A DNA stretch of 64,000 bases from Parvibaculum sp040390855 (GCA_040390855.1 JAZJXO010000031.1:1-64000), one strand, 5' to 3'. Numbered from the stretch's first letter, positions 37,667 to 46,054 are shown. Made by a program: numbers and translations. Notes: generated by a model from the sequence alone, not told the origin.

Positions 37667-38131
37667 ATGAGCGACGGTCTACGCGCCCAGATCACGCAGG
37701 CGATGAAAGATGCCATGAAGTCCGGCGACAAGCCGCGGCTTTCCACCATCCGTCTGATGCAATCCGCCATTAAAGACAAGGACATCGCGTCGCGCACCGA
37801 TGGCCGCAATGACGGCGTGTCCGATGCCGACTTGCTGGAGCTCTTTTCCAAAATGGTGAAACAGCGCCGCGAAAGCGCCGATATGTATGAAAAGGGCGGT
37901 CGCGCTGATCTCGTGGCGTCAGAGAAGGCGGAAATCGCTGTGCTCGAAGAGTTCATGCCCAAGCAGATGAGCGAAGCCGAGACGAAGGCGGCGGTCGCGG
38001 CTGTGGTGGCTGAACTGGGTGCCGCTTCCGTCAAAGACATGGGCAAGGTCATGGCCGCGTTGAAAACCAAATATGCCGGCCAGATGGACTTCGGCAAGGC
38101 CGGTGCCGTGGTGAAGGTGGCACTGGGCTGA
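37667..38131 (+). CDS. GatB/YqeY domain-containing protein
   Basis: A 154-residue YqeY family protein (LRAQITQAMKDAMKSGDKPR, LEEFMPKQMSEAET, GKVMAALKTKYAGQMDFGKA). The domain is related to the tail domain of the GatB amidotransferase subunit and may bind tRNA; the cellular role is not established. The ATG at 37667 has a strong Shine-Dalgarno sequence. It precedes dnaG and rpoD on the same strand, an arrangement conserved in many Alphaproteobacteria. Confidence 0.9.
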   Translation: MSDGLRAQITQAMKDAMKSGDKPRLSTIRLMQSAIKDKDIASRTDGRNDGVSDADLLELFSKMVKQRRESADMYEKGGRADLVASEKAEIAVLEEFMPKQMSEAETKAAVAAVVAELGAASVKDMGKVMAALKTKYAGQMDFGKAGAVVKVALG

Positions 38132-38212
38132 GGGTCTTTCTTTCTCCCGACTTATCCCCGTAACTCACAGGGCCACTCTTGTGACTCTCGCAATTGACGC
38201 CACCTAATGCGA

Positions 38213-38232
38213 CAATAGGAAAAATCCTATTG
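38213..38232 (+). promoter_or_regulatory. Hairpin just upstream of dnaG start
   Basis: A perfect 8-bp inverted repeat, caataggaaaaatcctattg, with an AAAA loop, ending 13 bases before the dnaG ATG. It lies where it could occlude or modulate ribosome access to dnaG. It has no T tract, so it is not a terminator. Confidence 0.5.
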
Positions 38233-38245
38233 GATCCTGAACGCT

Positions 38246-40162
38246 ATGAGCTTCCCCAAGTCTTTCCTCGACGAGTTGAAGGCGCGTATCCGCGTCTCTG
38301 ATGTCGTTGGGCGCAAGGTGAAGCTCGTCCGGCGCGGGCGCGAGTTTGTCGGCCTGTCGCCTTTCAGCAATGAGAAGTCGCCGTCCTTCACCGTCAATGA
38401 TGACAAGCAGTTCTGGCATTGCTTCTCGTCGGGCGAGCATGGCGACGTCATCAAGTTTCTGGAGAAGGTCGAAAACCTCTCCTTCCTCGAAGCGGTCGAG
38501 CGGTTGGCGGGGGAAGCCGGTCTCGAAATGCCTCAGCGCGATCCCGTGAACATTGAGCGCGAGCGTGAAGCGGCAACGCTCATTGACGTGATGGAAATGG
38601 CGGCTGCGTTCTTTCGCGAAAAACTCAAAAGCGGTGCCGGTGCCGAAGCGCGGCGCTATCTGGAGCGGCGCGGGCTTCGTGCGGACATGATCGAGCGTTT
38701 CGGCCTTGGCTATTCGCCGGGCCTTGATCGTAATGACCGCACGCAGTTGATGCAGCATCTGAAGGCGAAAAACATCACCGTCGCGCAAATGGCCGAAGCG
38801 GGACTCATCATTCACGGCGATGACATTCCCGAGCCCTATGACCGTTTTCGCAATCGGTTGATGTTTCCGATTGCCGATGCGCGGGGCCGCGTCATCGCGT
38901 TCGGTGGCCGCGCGCTTGATCCTGAGCAGAAGGCAAAATATCTGAACTCGCCGGAGACGCCGCTCTTTCACAAAGGCCGCGGCCTCTACAATCTCCATCA
39001 GGCGCGCAAGCCCGCTTACGATCTCGGTACGGTCATCGCCGTCGAAGGCTATATGGACGTGATCGGCATGGCGCAGGGCGGCATCGACAATGCTGTTGCC
39101 CCTCTGGGCACTGCGCTCACCGAAGACCAGATCGGCCTCATGTGGCGGCTCGCGCCCGAGCCCATCCTGTGCTTTGACGGCGACCGCGCGGGGCTCAAGG
39201 CCGCGTTCCGTGCTGTCGAGCGCGTGCTGCCTCTCCTCAAGCCCGGCCACTCGCTCCGCTTTGCCTTGCTGCCCGACGGCAAGGATCCGGACGACCTCGT
39301 GCGCGAGCAGGGTGGCGAGGCGATGCAGGAGGTGCTCAAGGCCGCGCGTCCTCTTGCCGACATGGTCTGGGAAAAAGAATTTCAGGCGGGTACATGGGAC
39401 ACGCCGGAGCGCCGCGCCGCGCTGGAAGCCCGTATCGAAGAGGTGATCGGTCAGATCGCCGACCCCAAGGTGAAGGGCTATTATGCGCAGGACCTGCGCG
39501 GGCGGATCGCGCGGATTTTCGGGCCGAAACAGGGCGCGCGCGGCACTTTCCGGCAGGGTGGCGGCCATAATCTCCGTAAAACCCCGTGGAAACCGGGCCA
39601 GCGCTTCGACCCTCGCCTCCAGCCCGTGACGCCGGAACTGCGCAATTCGGCGCTCGCCCGCAACGACAAGGGCGGGGGCCAGCGGACGGAGGAGGGCATC
39701 CTCGCTGTACTCCTCAACCATCCCGAACTGCTTGAGACCCATTGCGAGGCGCTTTCGCGGGCCGAGATCAGAACCGCGACACTTGACAAATTGCGCAATG
39801 AAATCATAGATATAGCAGCGCTTCACGCGCCTCTTGAAAGAGAGGTGCTGATGAACCATTTGGTTTCAAGGGATTTGGCGGATATAGCAACGCAGCTTGT
39901 CTCGCGGGTAGCATCTCGAATGGGCACCTTCGCGCGGGCGGATGCGTCTCAGGATGAGGCCGAAGCAGGTTTTCTCCGGTTGTTGTCCGGCCACCGGAGA
40001 AGCATGACACTGGAGGCGGAATTTCGGGCGGCCGAGCGTGCGCTCGCTGCCGAGATGAACGATGAAAACTGGGCGCGGCTGCAGGCCATTCACAAGCAAC
40101 TGCAGAACGAGCGACCGGAACTGGGTGAAGACGTGTCGGAACCTGTGTCCGGCATGAGGTAA
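38246..40162 (+). CDS. dnaG: DNA primase
   Basis: A 638-residue DnaG: N-terminal zinc-finger-like domain, TOPRIM polymerase domain (VIAVEGYMDVIGMAQGGIDN, LCFDGDRAGLKAA) and a C-terminal helicase-binding region. It synthesises RNA primers at the replication fork. Odd feature: the CHC2 zinc ligands are mostly replaced (S38 for Cys, S41 for His, C59 kept, S62 for Cys; GLSPFSNEK and HCFSSGEHG), although the surrounding fold motif is intact. I recall the same degeneration in other alphaproteobacterial primases. Confidence 0.96.
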   Translation: MSFPKSFLDELKARIRVSDVVGRKVKLVRRGREFVGLSPFSNEKSPSFTVNDDKQFWHCFSSGEHGDVIKFLEKVENLSFLEAVERLAGEAGLEMPQRDPVNIEREREAATLIDVMEMAAAFFREKLKSGAGAEARRYLERRGLRADMIERFGLGYSPGLDRNDRTQLMQHLKAKNITVAQMAEAGLIIHGDDIPEPYDRFRNRLMFPIADARGRVIAFGGRALDPEQKAKYLNSPETPLFHKGRGLYNLHQARKPAYDLGTVIAVEGYMDVIGMAQGGIDNAVAPLGTALTEDQIGLMWRLAPEPILCFDGDRAGLKAAFRAVERVLPLLKPGHSLRFALLPDGKDPDDLVREQGGEAMQEVLKAARPLADMVWEKEFQAGTWDTPERRAALEARIEEVIGQIADPKVKGYYAQDLRGRIARIFGPKQGARGTFRQGGGHNLRKTPWKPGQRFDPRLQPVTPELRNSALARNDKGGGQRTEEGILAVLLNHPELLETHCEALSRAEIRTATLDKLRNEIIDIAALHAPLEREVLMNHLVSRDLADIATQLVSRVASRMGTFARADASQDEAEAGFLRLLSGHRRSMTLEAEFRAAERALAAEMNDENWARLQAIHKQLQNERPELGEDVSEPVSGMR

Positions 40163-40282
40163 TAGGGTTCAAGGGGACTTGAGCACGACGGAATATGAAG
40201 GAGCCGCGGGGCGGCGGTCGGTTTTTTAGCCGAACGCCGACGCGGGTTTGTGCGTTTGTGATTGGGTAATTGTTTTCGCCCA

Positions 40283-40311
40283 AAACACATATCGGCCCAA
40301 ACACATATCGG
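40283..40311. repeat. Direct repeat upstream of rpoD
   Basis: Two copies of aaacacatatcgg (40283-40295 and 40299-40311) with a 16-base period, about 60 bases upstream of the rpoD start. A related cacat-ctt-atgtg inverted repeat follows at about 40323. The spacing suggests a tandem regulator-binding site, but no factor can be named. Confidence 0.6.
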
Positions 40312-40368
40312 AATAACGGCCTGCACATCTTATGTGTGGGGACCAGTGACAAGACGGAGTGCCACTCT

Positions 40369-42348
40369 ATGGCGACAAAGACCGCAGAACAGACAGAAGC
40401 CCCGGAAGCGGCCCCGGAGGCCACAACCGATAGTCCGCTTCTCGACATGTCGGATGCTGCGGTCAAGAAGATGATCAAGGCTGCCAAGGCGCGCGGCTTT
40501 GTCACTTACGATGAACTGAACAAGGTTCTCCCGTCCGAAGAGTTTTCGTCTGAACAGATCGAAGACACGCTGTCGATGCTTTCCGAAATGGGCATCAACG
40601 TCGTCGAGAACGACGAGGCCGAAGACGGAGCCGAGGGCGAGGCGGAAGAAAAAGAAACCGACGACGATGATGATGAAGACGCGCCGCGCTCCAAGGCCGT
40701 CGCCGTCACCGGTCAGTCGTCCACCGCGCTTGACCGCACCGACGATCCCGTACGCATGTATCTGCGCGAAATGGGTTCGGTCGAGTTGCTCTCGCGCGAA
40801 GGCGAAATCGCCATTGCCAAGCGCATCGAGGCCGGACGCGAAACAATGATCTCCGGCCTTTGCGAAAGCCCGCTGACGTTTCAGGCCATCATCATCTGGC
40901 GCGACGAGTTGAACGAAGGCAAGATCCTTCTGCGTGACATCATCGACCTGGACGCGACCTTTGCCGGTCCCGACGCCAAGAAGATCGACCATTCACAGGC
41001 CGCCTTGAACGGCGAAGCACCGCCGCGCATCGAGCCCGAAGAAGAAGAAGTCGATGACGACGGCGAAGACAGCGACAATTCCATGTCGCTTGCCGCGATG
41101 GAAGCCGAGCTGAAACCCAAGGTTCTGGAATCTTTCGACCGCATCGCCAATGACTATAAAAAACTGCGAAAGCTGCAAGACAGCAAGGTCGAGGCCGCGC
41201 TCAAAGGCGAAGACGCCGCCGGTGGCAATGACAAGAAATTTGCCAAGCTCACGGCGGACCTCATCGAAGAAGTGAAAAGCCTCTCGCTCAACAACAACCG
41301 CATCGAGAGCCTTGTCGAACAGCTTTACGCGATCTCGAAACGCCTCATGGGCCTCGAAGGTCGTCTGCTGCGCATCGGCGAAAGCCACGGCATCCCGCGC
41401 GACGAGTTCTTGAAGCAATACTATGGCGAAGAGCTGGACCCCAACTGGATGCGCCGCGTCTCGCGCCTCAAGGGCAAGGGCTGGGCGAGCTTCACGAAGG
41501 ACGCGCGCGATCAGGTCAAAGACCTGCGCATCCAGATCCAGACGCTCGCTGCTGAAACCGGCCTCGACATCGGCGAATACCGCCGCATCGTCTCCGGCGT
41601 GCAGAAGGGCGAACGCGAAGCGCGCATCGCCAAAAAGGAAATGGTCGAAGCGAACCTCCGCCTCGTCATCTCGATTGCCAAGAAATATACAAACCGTGGC
41701 CTGCAATTCCTCGATCTCATTCAGGAAGGCAATATCGGTCTGATGAAAGCGGTCGACAAATTCGAATATCGTCGCGGTTATAAGTTCAGCACCTACGCGA
41801 CATGGTGGATCCGTCAGGCCATCACGCGTTCGATTGCCGATCAGGCGCGCACGATCCGCATTCCCGTGCACATGATCGAAACGATCAACAAGCTGGTGCG
41901 CACGTCGCGCCAGATGCTGCATGAAATCGGCCGCGAGCCGACGCCGGAAGAGCTCGCCGAAAAACTCGGCATGCCATTGGAGAAGGTTCGCAAGGTCCTG
42001 AAAATCGCCAAAGAGCCGATCAGCCTTGAGACGCCCATCGGCGACGAAGAAGACAGCCATCTCGGCGACTTCATCGAGGACAAAAACGCGATCCTGCCGA
42101 TCGACGCCGCGATCCAGTCGAACCTGCGCGAAACAACCACGCGCGTTTTGGCCTCGCTCACGCCGCGCGAAGAACGTGTGCTGCGCATGCGCTTCGGCAT
42201 CGGCATGAACACGGATCACACGCTCGAAGAAGTCGGCCAGCAGTTCTCGGTCACACGCGAACGTATCCGCCAGATTGAGGCGAAGGCGCTGCGCAAGCTG
42301 AAGCACCCGTCGCGGAGCCGCAAACTGCGCTCGTTCTTAGACAATTGA
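40369..42348 (+). CDS. rpoD: RNA polymerase primary sigma factor RpoD
   Basis: A 659-residue sigma-70. The N-terminal region 1.1 is acidic; region 1.2 is DPVRMYLREMGSVELLSREG; a non-conserved acidic insert with a long EEEEVDDDGEDSD-type stretch follows; regions 2.3-2.4 are YKFSTYATWWIRQAITRSIA; region 4.2 is HTLEEVGQQFSVTRERIRQ. It directs housekeeping transcription. The ATG at 40369 follows ACGGAG; an in-frame extension to 40270 is rejected because it crosses the upstream repeats. A strong terminator follows. Confidence 0.97.
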   Translation: MATKTAEQTEAPEAAPEATTDSPLLDMSDAAVKKMIKAAKARGFVTYDELNKVLPSEEFSSEQIEDTLSMLSEMGINVVENDEAEDGAEGEAEEKETDDDDDEDAPRSKAVAVTGQSSTALDRTDDPVRMYLREMGSVELLSREGEIAIAKRIEAGRETMISGLCESPLTFQAIIIWRDELNEGKILLRDIIDLDATFAGPDAKKIDHSQAALNGEAPPRIEPEEEEVDDDGEDSDNSMSLAAMEAELKPKVLESFDRIANDYKKLRKLQDSKVEAALKGEDAAGGNDKKFAKLTADLIEEVKSLSLNNNRIESLVEQLYAISKRLMGLEGRLLRIGESHGIPRDEFLKQYYGEELDPNWMRRVSRLKGKGWASFTKDARDQVKDLRIQIQTLAAETGLDIGEYRRIVSGVQKGEREARIAKKEMVEANLRLVISIAKKYTNRGLQFLDLIQEGNIGLMKAVDKFEYRRGYKFSTYATWWIRQAITRSIADQARTIRIPVHMIETINKLVRTSRQMLHEIGREPTPEELAEKLGMPLEKVRKVLKIAKEPISLETPIGDEEDSHLGDFIEDKNAILPIDAAIQSNLRETTTRVLASLTPREERVLRMRFGIGMNTDHTLEEVGQQFSVTRERIRQIEAKALRKLKHPSRSRKLRSFLDN

Positions 42349-42368
42349 TCGAGACCGCATAGAAAACA

Positions 42369-42400
42369 AAAAGCCCGGATCAAACGATCCGGGCTTTTCT
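42369..42400 (+). terminator. Intrinsic terminator after rpoD
   Basis: A 13-bp stem, aaaagcccggatc (42369-42381) / gatccgggctttt (42386-42398), with an AAAC loop and a T-rich tail, 20 bases after the rpoD stop. Confidence 0.9.
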
Positions 42401-42444
42401 TTACAAAATCCTCTCCTCTCTGGGTGAGGGTCTTTCTATCTCCT

Positions 42445-42480
42445 GTCATTGTGAGGAGCGCAGCGACGCGGCAATCCATT
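42445..42480. repeat. Dispersed extragenic repeat (GAGGAGCGCAGCGACGCGGCAATCC type)
   Basis: The segment gtcattgtgaggagcgcag ... gcggcaatccatt is the well-known intergenic repeat pattern (CATTGCGAGGAGCGAAGCGACGAAGCAATCC-like, recalled from many proteobacterial genomes). Here it is slightly diverged and sits between the rpoD terminator and the degraded ATPase gene. Confidence 0.55.
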
Positions 42481-42567
42481 CTGCCTCGGCAGGCCTCTTG
42501 GAGCTCGGGTGTTTGCTGTTCATATCCAGTCCTCCGTCACTGCGACGAGAACTAAATACTCCTTAAG

Positions 42568-43152
42568 CTACAACCTCAAATCTGCGCCATAGGCCCTGAC
42601 GGCGAACAGAAGGGCAAGTTCAAGTTCATCAGTTAGAAGTAGGGACTTATCGGCGCAGTTCATTAGGTCGCGAACTAGCTTTAGAACGCACAATTCGCCC
42701 AAGCTAAAATTGCGTTCGGAATAGTACTTCGCATTAGGTGGTGGACTGGCTTGCATAACAAACGCAGAATTACCTGCATCAGCTTTCAGGTTTATTCGTC
42801 GCAGATTGTCGAATTTTTTTGTACCTAGAATACGGTTTGCTCCGTCCTTTATTTCGGGTGAAACTTGAGCAACTTTCTGAACTTTGAAATCCTCCGGACG
42901 CGGAGTTATTCGATCGGCAGTCGCTCCGATATAGAGCACGCTTGGATATCCAAAGGTCGCTAGGTCATGTTGACAAACTTCTGATCCAGAGGCGAGCGCT
43001 GTTTCAATCAAAGACGTGCGGCGGTCCTGGCGTGCCGGTATGGTGTCGCCGCGTCGTTTCGCGGTGGCCAAAATCACACGTGGATAAACTTCCTCGCTCC
43101 CCATCCCAAAAGCCACGGGCATAAGTTTCTTTCGCGGCCCCCAGCCCCTCAA
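42568..43152 (-). pseudogene. Truncated AAA/ABC-type ATPase remnant
   Basis: A 194-residue frame. Its C-terminal part looks like the end of an ATP-binding-cassette ATPase: FSLGELCVLKLVRDL resembles the ABC signature (S-x-G-E), and SLLLTDELELAL resembles a Walker B (LLIDEPELAL). Then the frame goes straight to a stop (LLFAVRAYGADLRL*), missing the H-loop and the rest. The first 50 residues are Arg-rich with different base composition and may be non-homologous. It is probably a decayed defence-type ATPase; the start is uncertain. Confidence 0.45.
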
Positions 43153-43164
43153 ACTGGGGACAAC

Positions 43165-43401
43165 TTACCCATCCCCATTCCGCGTCCAAGAAATACTCCC
43201 CTGAGTATTTCTCGCGTTTCGCGCAGGCTCGAGTTTACGCACGATCTCGACATGGAAAGGCTCGATCTCTTGCAAGAAATGCACGTGTTTCGAGGTGGTG
43301 GCGAGCCTCGCAGCCCGCGCGAATGCGGCTTTATCCCCGTTTCTTAACAATTTGAACATTTCCGTTACGGAGGTCTTAAACCTCCTTCTGGCATCCTCCA
43401 C
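43165..43401 (-). CDS. Possible small hypothetical protein
   Basis: A 78-codon frame starting with GTG, rich in Arg/Lys (ARRRFKTSVTEMFKLLRNG, AAFARAARLATTSKHVHFL). It lies in the gap between the ATPase remnant and the parA-like gene. It may be real, since the predicted helix is regular, but it has no recognised family and is weakly supported. Confidence 0.25.
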   Translation of the reverse strand: MEDARRRFKTSVTEMFKLLRNGDKAAFARAARLATTSKHVHFLQEIEPFHVEIVRKLEPARNARNTQGSISWTRNGDG

Positions 43402-43463
43402 AGGTCAGAATCGGGTGCCCCGTCGGGGGCTCAGGGGATCCTTGCAGGATCAAATTTTGGAGC

Positions 43464-44576
43464 ATGGGCGGGATGCAGATCGTCGTATTGGCATCGCAAA
43501 AAGGCGGGTCGGGCAAGACCACTTTGTCGGGTCACCTGGCCGTCGAAGCCGAGCGCAAGGGCTTTGGTCCCGTCGTGTTGATTGACACCGATCCGCAAGG
43601 CTCCCTGTCGGATTGGTGGAACGCGCGCGTCTCAGAGACGCCTGCGTTCGCGCGGGTGGCGATTGATGATCTTGCGGAGTGTCTCGTCCGTTTGGAAGAG
43701 ATGGGCGTGAAGCTCGCGGTTATCGACACGCCGCCCGCGATCACGCAATCCATCGCGAGTGTTGTCGCACATGCCGATCTCGTGTTGATACCGGCGCGCC
43801 CCAGCCCGCACGATCTGCGTGCGGTCGGTGCGACCATCGACATCGTTGAGCATTTCGGCAAGCCGTTGATCTTCGTCATCAATGCGGCAACGGCTCGCGC
43901 CAAGATCACAGGCGAGAGTGCGGTAGCCTTGTCGCAGCATGGCACCGTTGCGCCCGTAACTTTGCATCATCGCGTGGACTTTGCCGCCTCGATGGTTGAT
44001 GGAAAAACCATCGGTGAAATCGACGCCAAATCGAAATCGGCGAAAGAGGTTTCGGACCTCTGGTCTTATGTGGAGGGACGTCTCGCGCGGCTTGCCGGTG
44101 CGCAGGCTCCGCGTGCCCGGACCAATCTCGATGTGTTGTCGCCGCTCGGTGCTGTCGAAAAATCCGAAACAGTGATGCCGGTGATCGCGCCGCCGCCCGT
44201 TCCGGAATCTCCTGTCGTGATGGCGGCACCGGAGATTGATTTCGAAGATGATGTGCCGGTGGATGACGTGCCCATTGAAGATGTGATGGACGCGATCCGC
44301 GACGGAGTGTCGGTGGGGTTTGCATTTGATCAAGCGAAAGTTCTGGCTGAAATGCGGGCGGCCACGCCCGCGCCGGTGCCCGCATGGACACCGCCGCCGC
44401 CTCCGCAACCACAACCACAACCACAACCACAACCTTTTACGCCGCCGCCGCGTCCGCCTTTGTCTTCGTCGTCTTCGGCTGCGGTCGGAGCGGGTGAAAA
44501 AGAACTGCTACATAAGCGTTTTAGCGTGTTTGGTCGTCGCAGGTCCGAGGGGCAGGCTCAGGAGAAGTTCAGATGA
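43464..44576 (+). CDS. ParA-family ATPase with Pro-rich tail
   Basis: A 370-residue protein (start at 43464, or ATG 43473 which has better spacing to GGAG). The first about 215 residues are a ParA/Soj ATPase: deviant Walker A QKGGSGKTTLSG (near residue 12), LIDTDPQGSLSDWW, and VIDTPPAI. The C-terminal 150 residues are low complexity, ending in a Pro-Gln stretch and a Ser-rich run. It overlaps the next gene by ATGA. ParA proteins position chromosomes, plasmids or protein clusters; with its ribbon-helix-helix partner it is probably a cargo- or chromosome-positioning pair. Confidence 0.85.
   Translation: MGGMQIVVLASQKGGSGKTTLSGHLAVEAERKGFGPVVLIDTDPQGSLSDWWNARVSETPAFARVAIDDLAECLVRLEEMGVKLAVIDTPPAITQSIASVVAHADLVLIPARPSPHDLRAVGATIDIVEHFGKPLIFVINAATARAKITGESAVALSQHGTVAPVTLHHRVDFAASMVDGKTIGEIDAKSKSAKEVSDLWSYVEGRLARLAGAQAPRARTNLDVLSPLGAVEKSETVMPVIAPPPVPESPVVMAAPEIDFEDDVPVDDVPIEDVMDAIRDGVSVGFAFDQAKVLAEMRAATPAPVPAWTPPPPPQPQPQPQPQPFTPPPRPPLSSSSSAAVGAGEKELLHKRFSVFGRRRSEGQAQEKFR
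44406..44434 (+). repeat. In-frame CAACCA hexamer tract in parA-like gene
   Basis: Four and five-sixths copies of caacca encode alternating Pro-Gln. The unit is a multiple of three, so copy-number change would lengthen or shorten the tail without a frameshift. Confidence 0.85.
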
Positions 44577-44944
44577 GCCAGACAAAATTTGCGTCCGTCA
44601 CGAGTGCGCTTCTGTCACGCAAGGGTGAGGCGGGACCGTCGGCGGATCGTCAGTCGCTGAATGAACGGTGGAGTCCCGCGCCGCAAGTCAGGCGTATCGA
44701 GGTGACGATGCCCGCCGCCGCAGACATTGCGCCGGTCGGCGAGGCGTCCGTGAAAATCGCGTTGCGTCTCACCGAGGGGCAGCATTTCCGGATGCGCGTC
44801 GCCGCTGCGCAGTTGAAGATGACGCGGCAGGCGTTGATCTCGGCGGCACTCGATCATTATCTCAAGACCGTCTGCGCCGCCGGTGTGCCTCAGTGCCGTT
44901 GCCTTGCCGGTGACGGCAAGAGCGAAGGTTGCGAAGGCTGCTGA
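44573..44944 (+). CDS. Ribbon-helix-helix-like partner of ParA
   Basis: A 123-residue protein. Residues about 59-96 (VKIALRLTEGQHFRMRVAAA, TRQALISAALDHYLKTVC) read like a ribbon-helix-helix DNA-binding fold of the CopG/MetJ type: a strand followed by two helices. The N-terminus is disordered-looking, and the end is Cys-rich (PQCRCLAGDGKSEGCEGC), which could bind metal. Its start overlaps the parA stop by four bases. It is a likely DNA-tethering or adaptor protein for the ParA-like ATPase. Confidence 0.65.
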   Translation: MSQTKFASVTSALLSRKGEAGPSADRQSLNERWSPAPQVRRIEVTMPAAADIAPVGEASVKIALRLTEGQHFRMRVAAAQLKMTRQALISAALDHYLKTVCAAGVPQCRCLAGDGKSEGCEGC

Positions 44945-44947
44945 TCC

Positions 44948-45721
44948 TTACTCGATCGCAATCGTTAGCGATACGCTGGCCGAGACCTGCTGCGTGCCTG
45001 CTGCTACAGGGACCGCGCCGCCATCGCTCATAGCCATGGCGGTTTTCATATACATCGGTTGCTGATAGGTGCTGTTTTCTGAAATGTTCAGCACGGCTCC
45101 GAGCGCGACGCCGGACGCCTGCGCGTAGAGCTTGGCTTTGCGCAGTGCGTCCATGACGGCGGCTTCACGCGCCTTGTCGAGAAGCGGCGTGGGCTTTTCG
45201 ATTTCAAAGCGCACACCATCGACACGATTGGAACCCAGCGTCACCAGCTTGTCGAGCACGGCACCCAGCGTGTCGAGTTTGCGGATGGTCACGGTGACCT
45301 GATTGGTCACCTGATAGCCCCGAATGGTCGGGTTTTCCTGTGTGCCGTCGGGGCGTGGGGCCGGTTGCGTGTAGAGTGGGCTCACGGAGAATTGCGACGT
45401 GCGGATGTCTTCTTTCGCGATCTGCATTTGGCTGAGGCCGGCGAAAAGCGCATTCATGGTTTTGCTATTGGCGACCAGCGCTTCGGCGGCCGTCTTGCCT
45501 TCGCTCACCGCGCCGCTGTCGAGATAGGCGATGTCGGGCGCGGCGCTGACGTCGCCCGTGCCGGTGATGGTCATGGAGCGCTTGGGCGCTGTCGCGTCTT
45601 CCGCATAGGCCGCGCGTGTCATTACCGGAGAGAGAAGGGTGCCGACGACGAGGCCAAAGGCAAGTGACAAAGCAAGCGGTGACGCAACTGACCGGAATTT
45701 TTTGGAATATGTGGAGGACAT
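44948..45721 (-). CDS. SIMPL-domain (DUF541) exported protein
   Basis: A 257-residue protein with a signal peptide (PLALSLAFGLVVGTLLSPVM..., cleavage near AYA) and a SIMPL/DUF541 domain (MTITGTGDVSAAPDIAYLDSG, DALRKAKLYAQASGVALGAV, VSASVSLTIAIE at the end). Members are periplasmic proteins sometimes linked to oxidative-stress protection (E. coli YggE); the molecular activity is unknown. Convergent with the ParA partner gene. Confidence 0.9.
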   Translation of the reverse strand: MSSTYSKKFRSVASPLALSLAFGLVVGTLLSPVMTRAAYAEDATAPKRSMTITGTGDVSAAPDIAYLDSGAVSEGKTAAEALVANSKTMNALFAGLSQMQIAKEDIRTSQFSVSPLYTQPAPRPDGTQENPTIRGYQVTNQVTVTIRKLDTLGAVLDKLVTLGSNRVDGVRFEIEKPTPLLDKAREAAVMDALRKAKLYAQASGVALGAVLNISENSTYQQPMYMKTAMAMSDGGAVPVAAGTQQVSASVSLTIAIE

Positions 45722-45911
45722 GATGTCCGTTCTCCTGTTGCCTTAGCCGGGATCCGACGTACCTTGAAGCCTAGCATCATGGTGGATTTGGACTAAATTG
45801 CGGCCAGTTTTTTGAATGCTGCGCTATTTTCAAATTCGTGCTTTTGGAGCATGTAGCAAATCTGTTATAGGGCATCTGTCCGGCGCGATTTGCCCGCCGG
45901 GTCGGCGTCGG

Positions 45912-45988
45912 GGGCCTGTAGCTCAGTTGGTTAGAGCGGACCGCTCATAACGGTTTGGTCGCAGGTTCGAGTCCTGCCGGGCCCACCA
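45912..45988 (+). tRNA. tRNA with CAU anticodon (Met or lysidine-modified Ile)
   Basis: A 77-base cloverleaf with encoded CCA. The acceptor stem pairs gggcctg with cgggccc (one T-G pair). The D-loop contains agctcagttggttagagc. The anticodon arm gaccg-CTCATAA-cggtt has CAT at 45946-45948. The T-arm is gcagg-ttcgagt-cctgc. CAU could read AUG as elongator Met, or AUA after lysidine modification; the sequence alone does not settle this. It lies at the left edge of the accessory region. Confidence 0.92.
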
Positions 45989-46054
45989 CGCGTATCTTGC
46001 GAACCGGACGATTTTCGCAGGTCGAAAAAAGTGGCGGCGTGTCCGACGGTTAGC

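Noticed and set aside
38204..39859. 551-codon minus-strand frame opposite dnaG
   Set aside because: Antisense to a complete dnaG; no domain and typical shadow composition.
40993..42306. 437-codon minus-strand frame opposite rpoD
   Set aside because: Antisense to rpoD, which has all sigma-70 regions in frame; no independent support.
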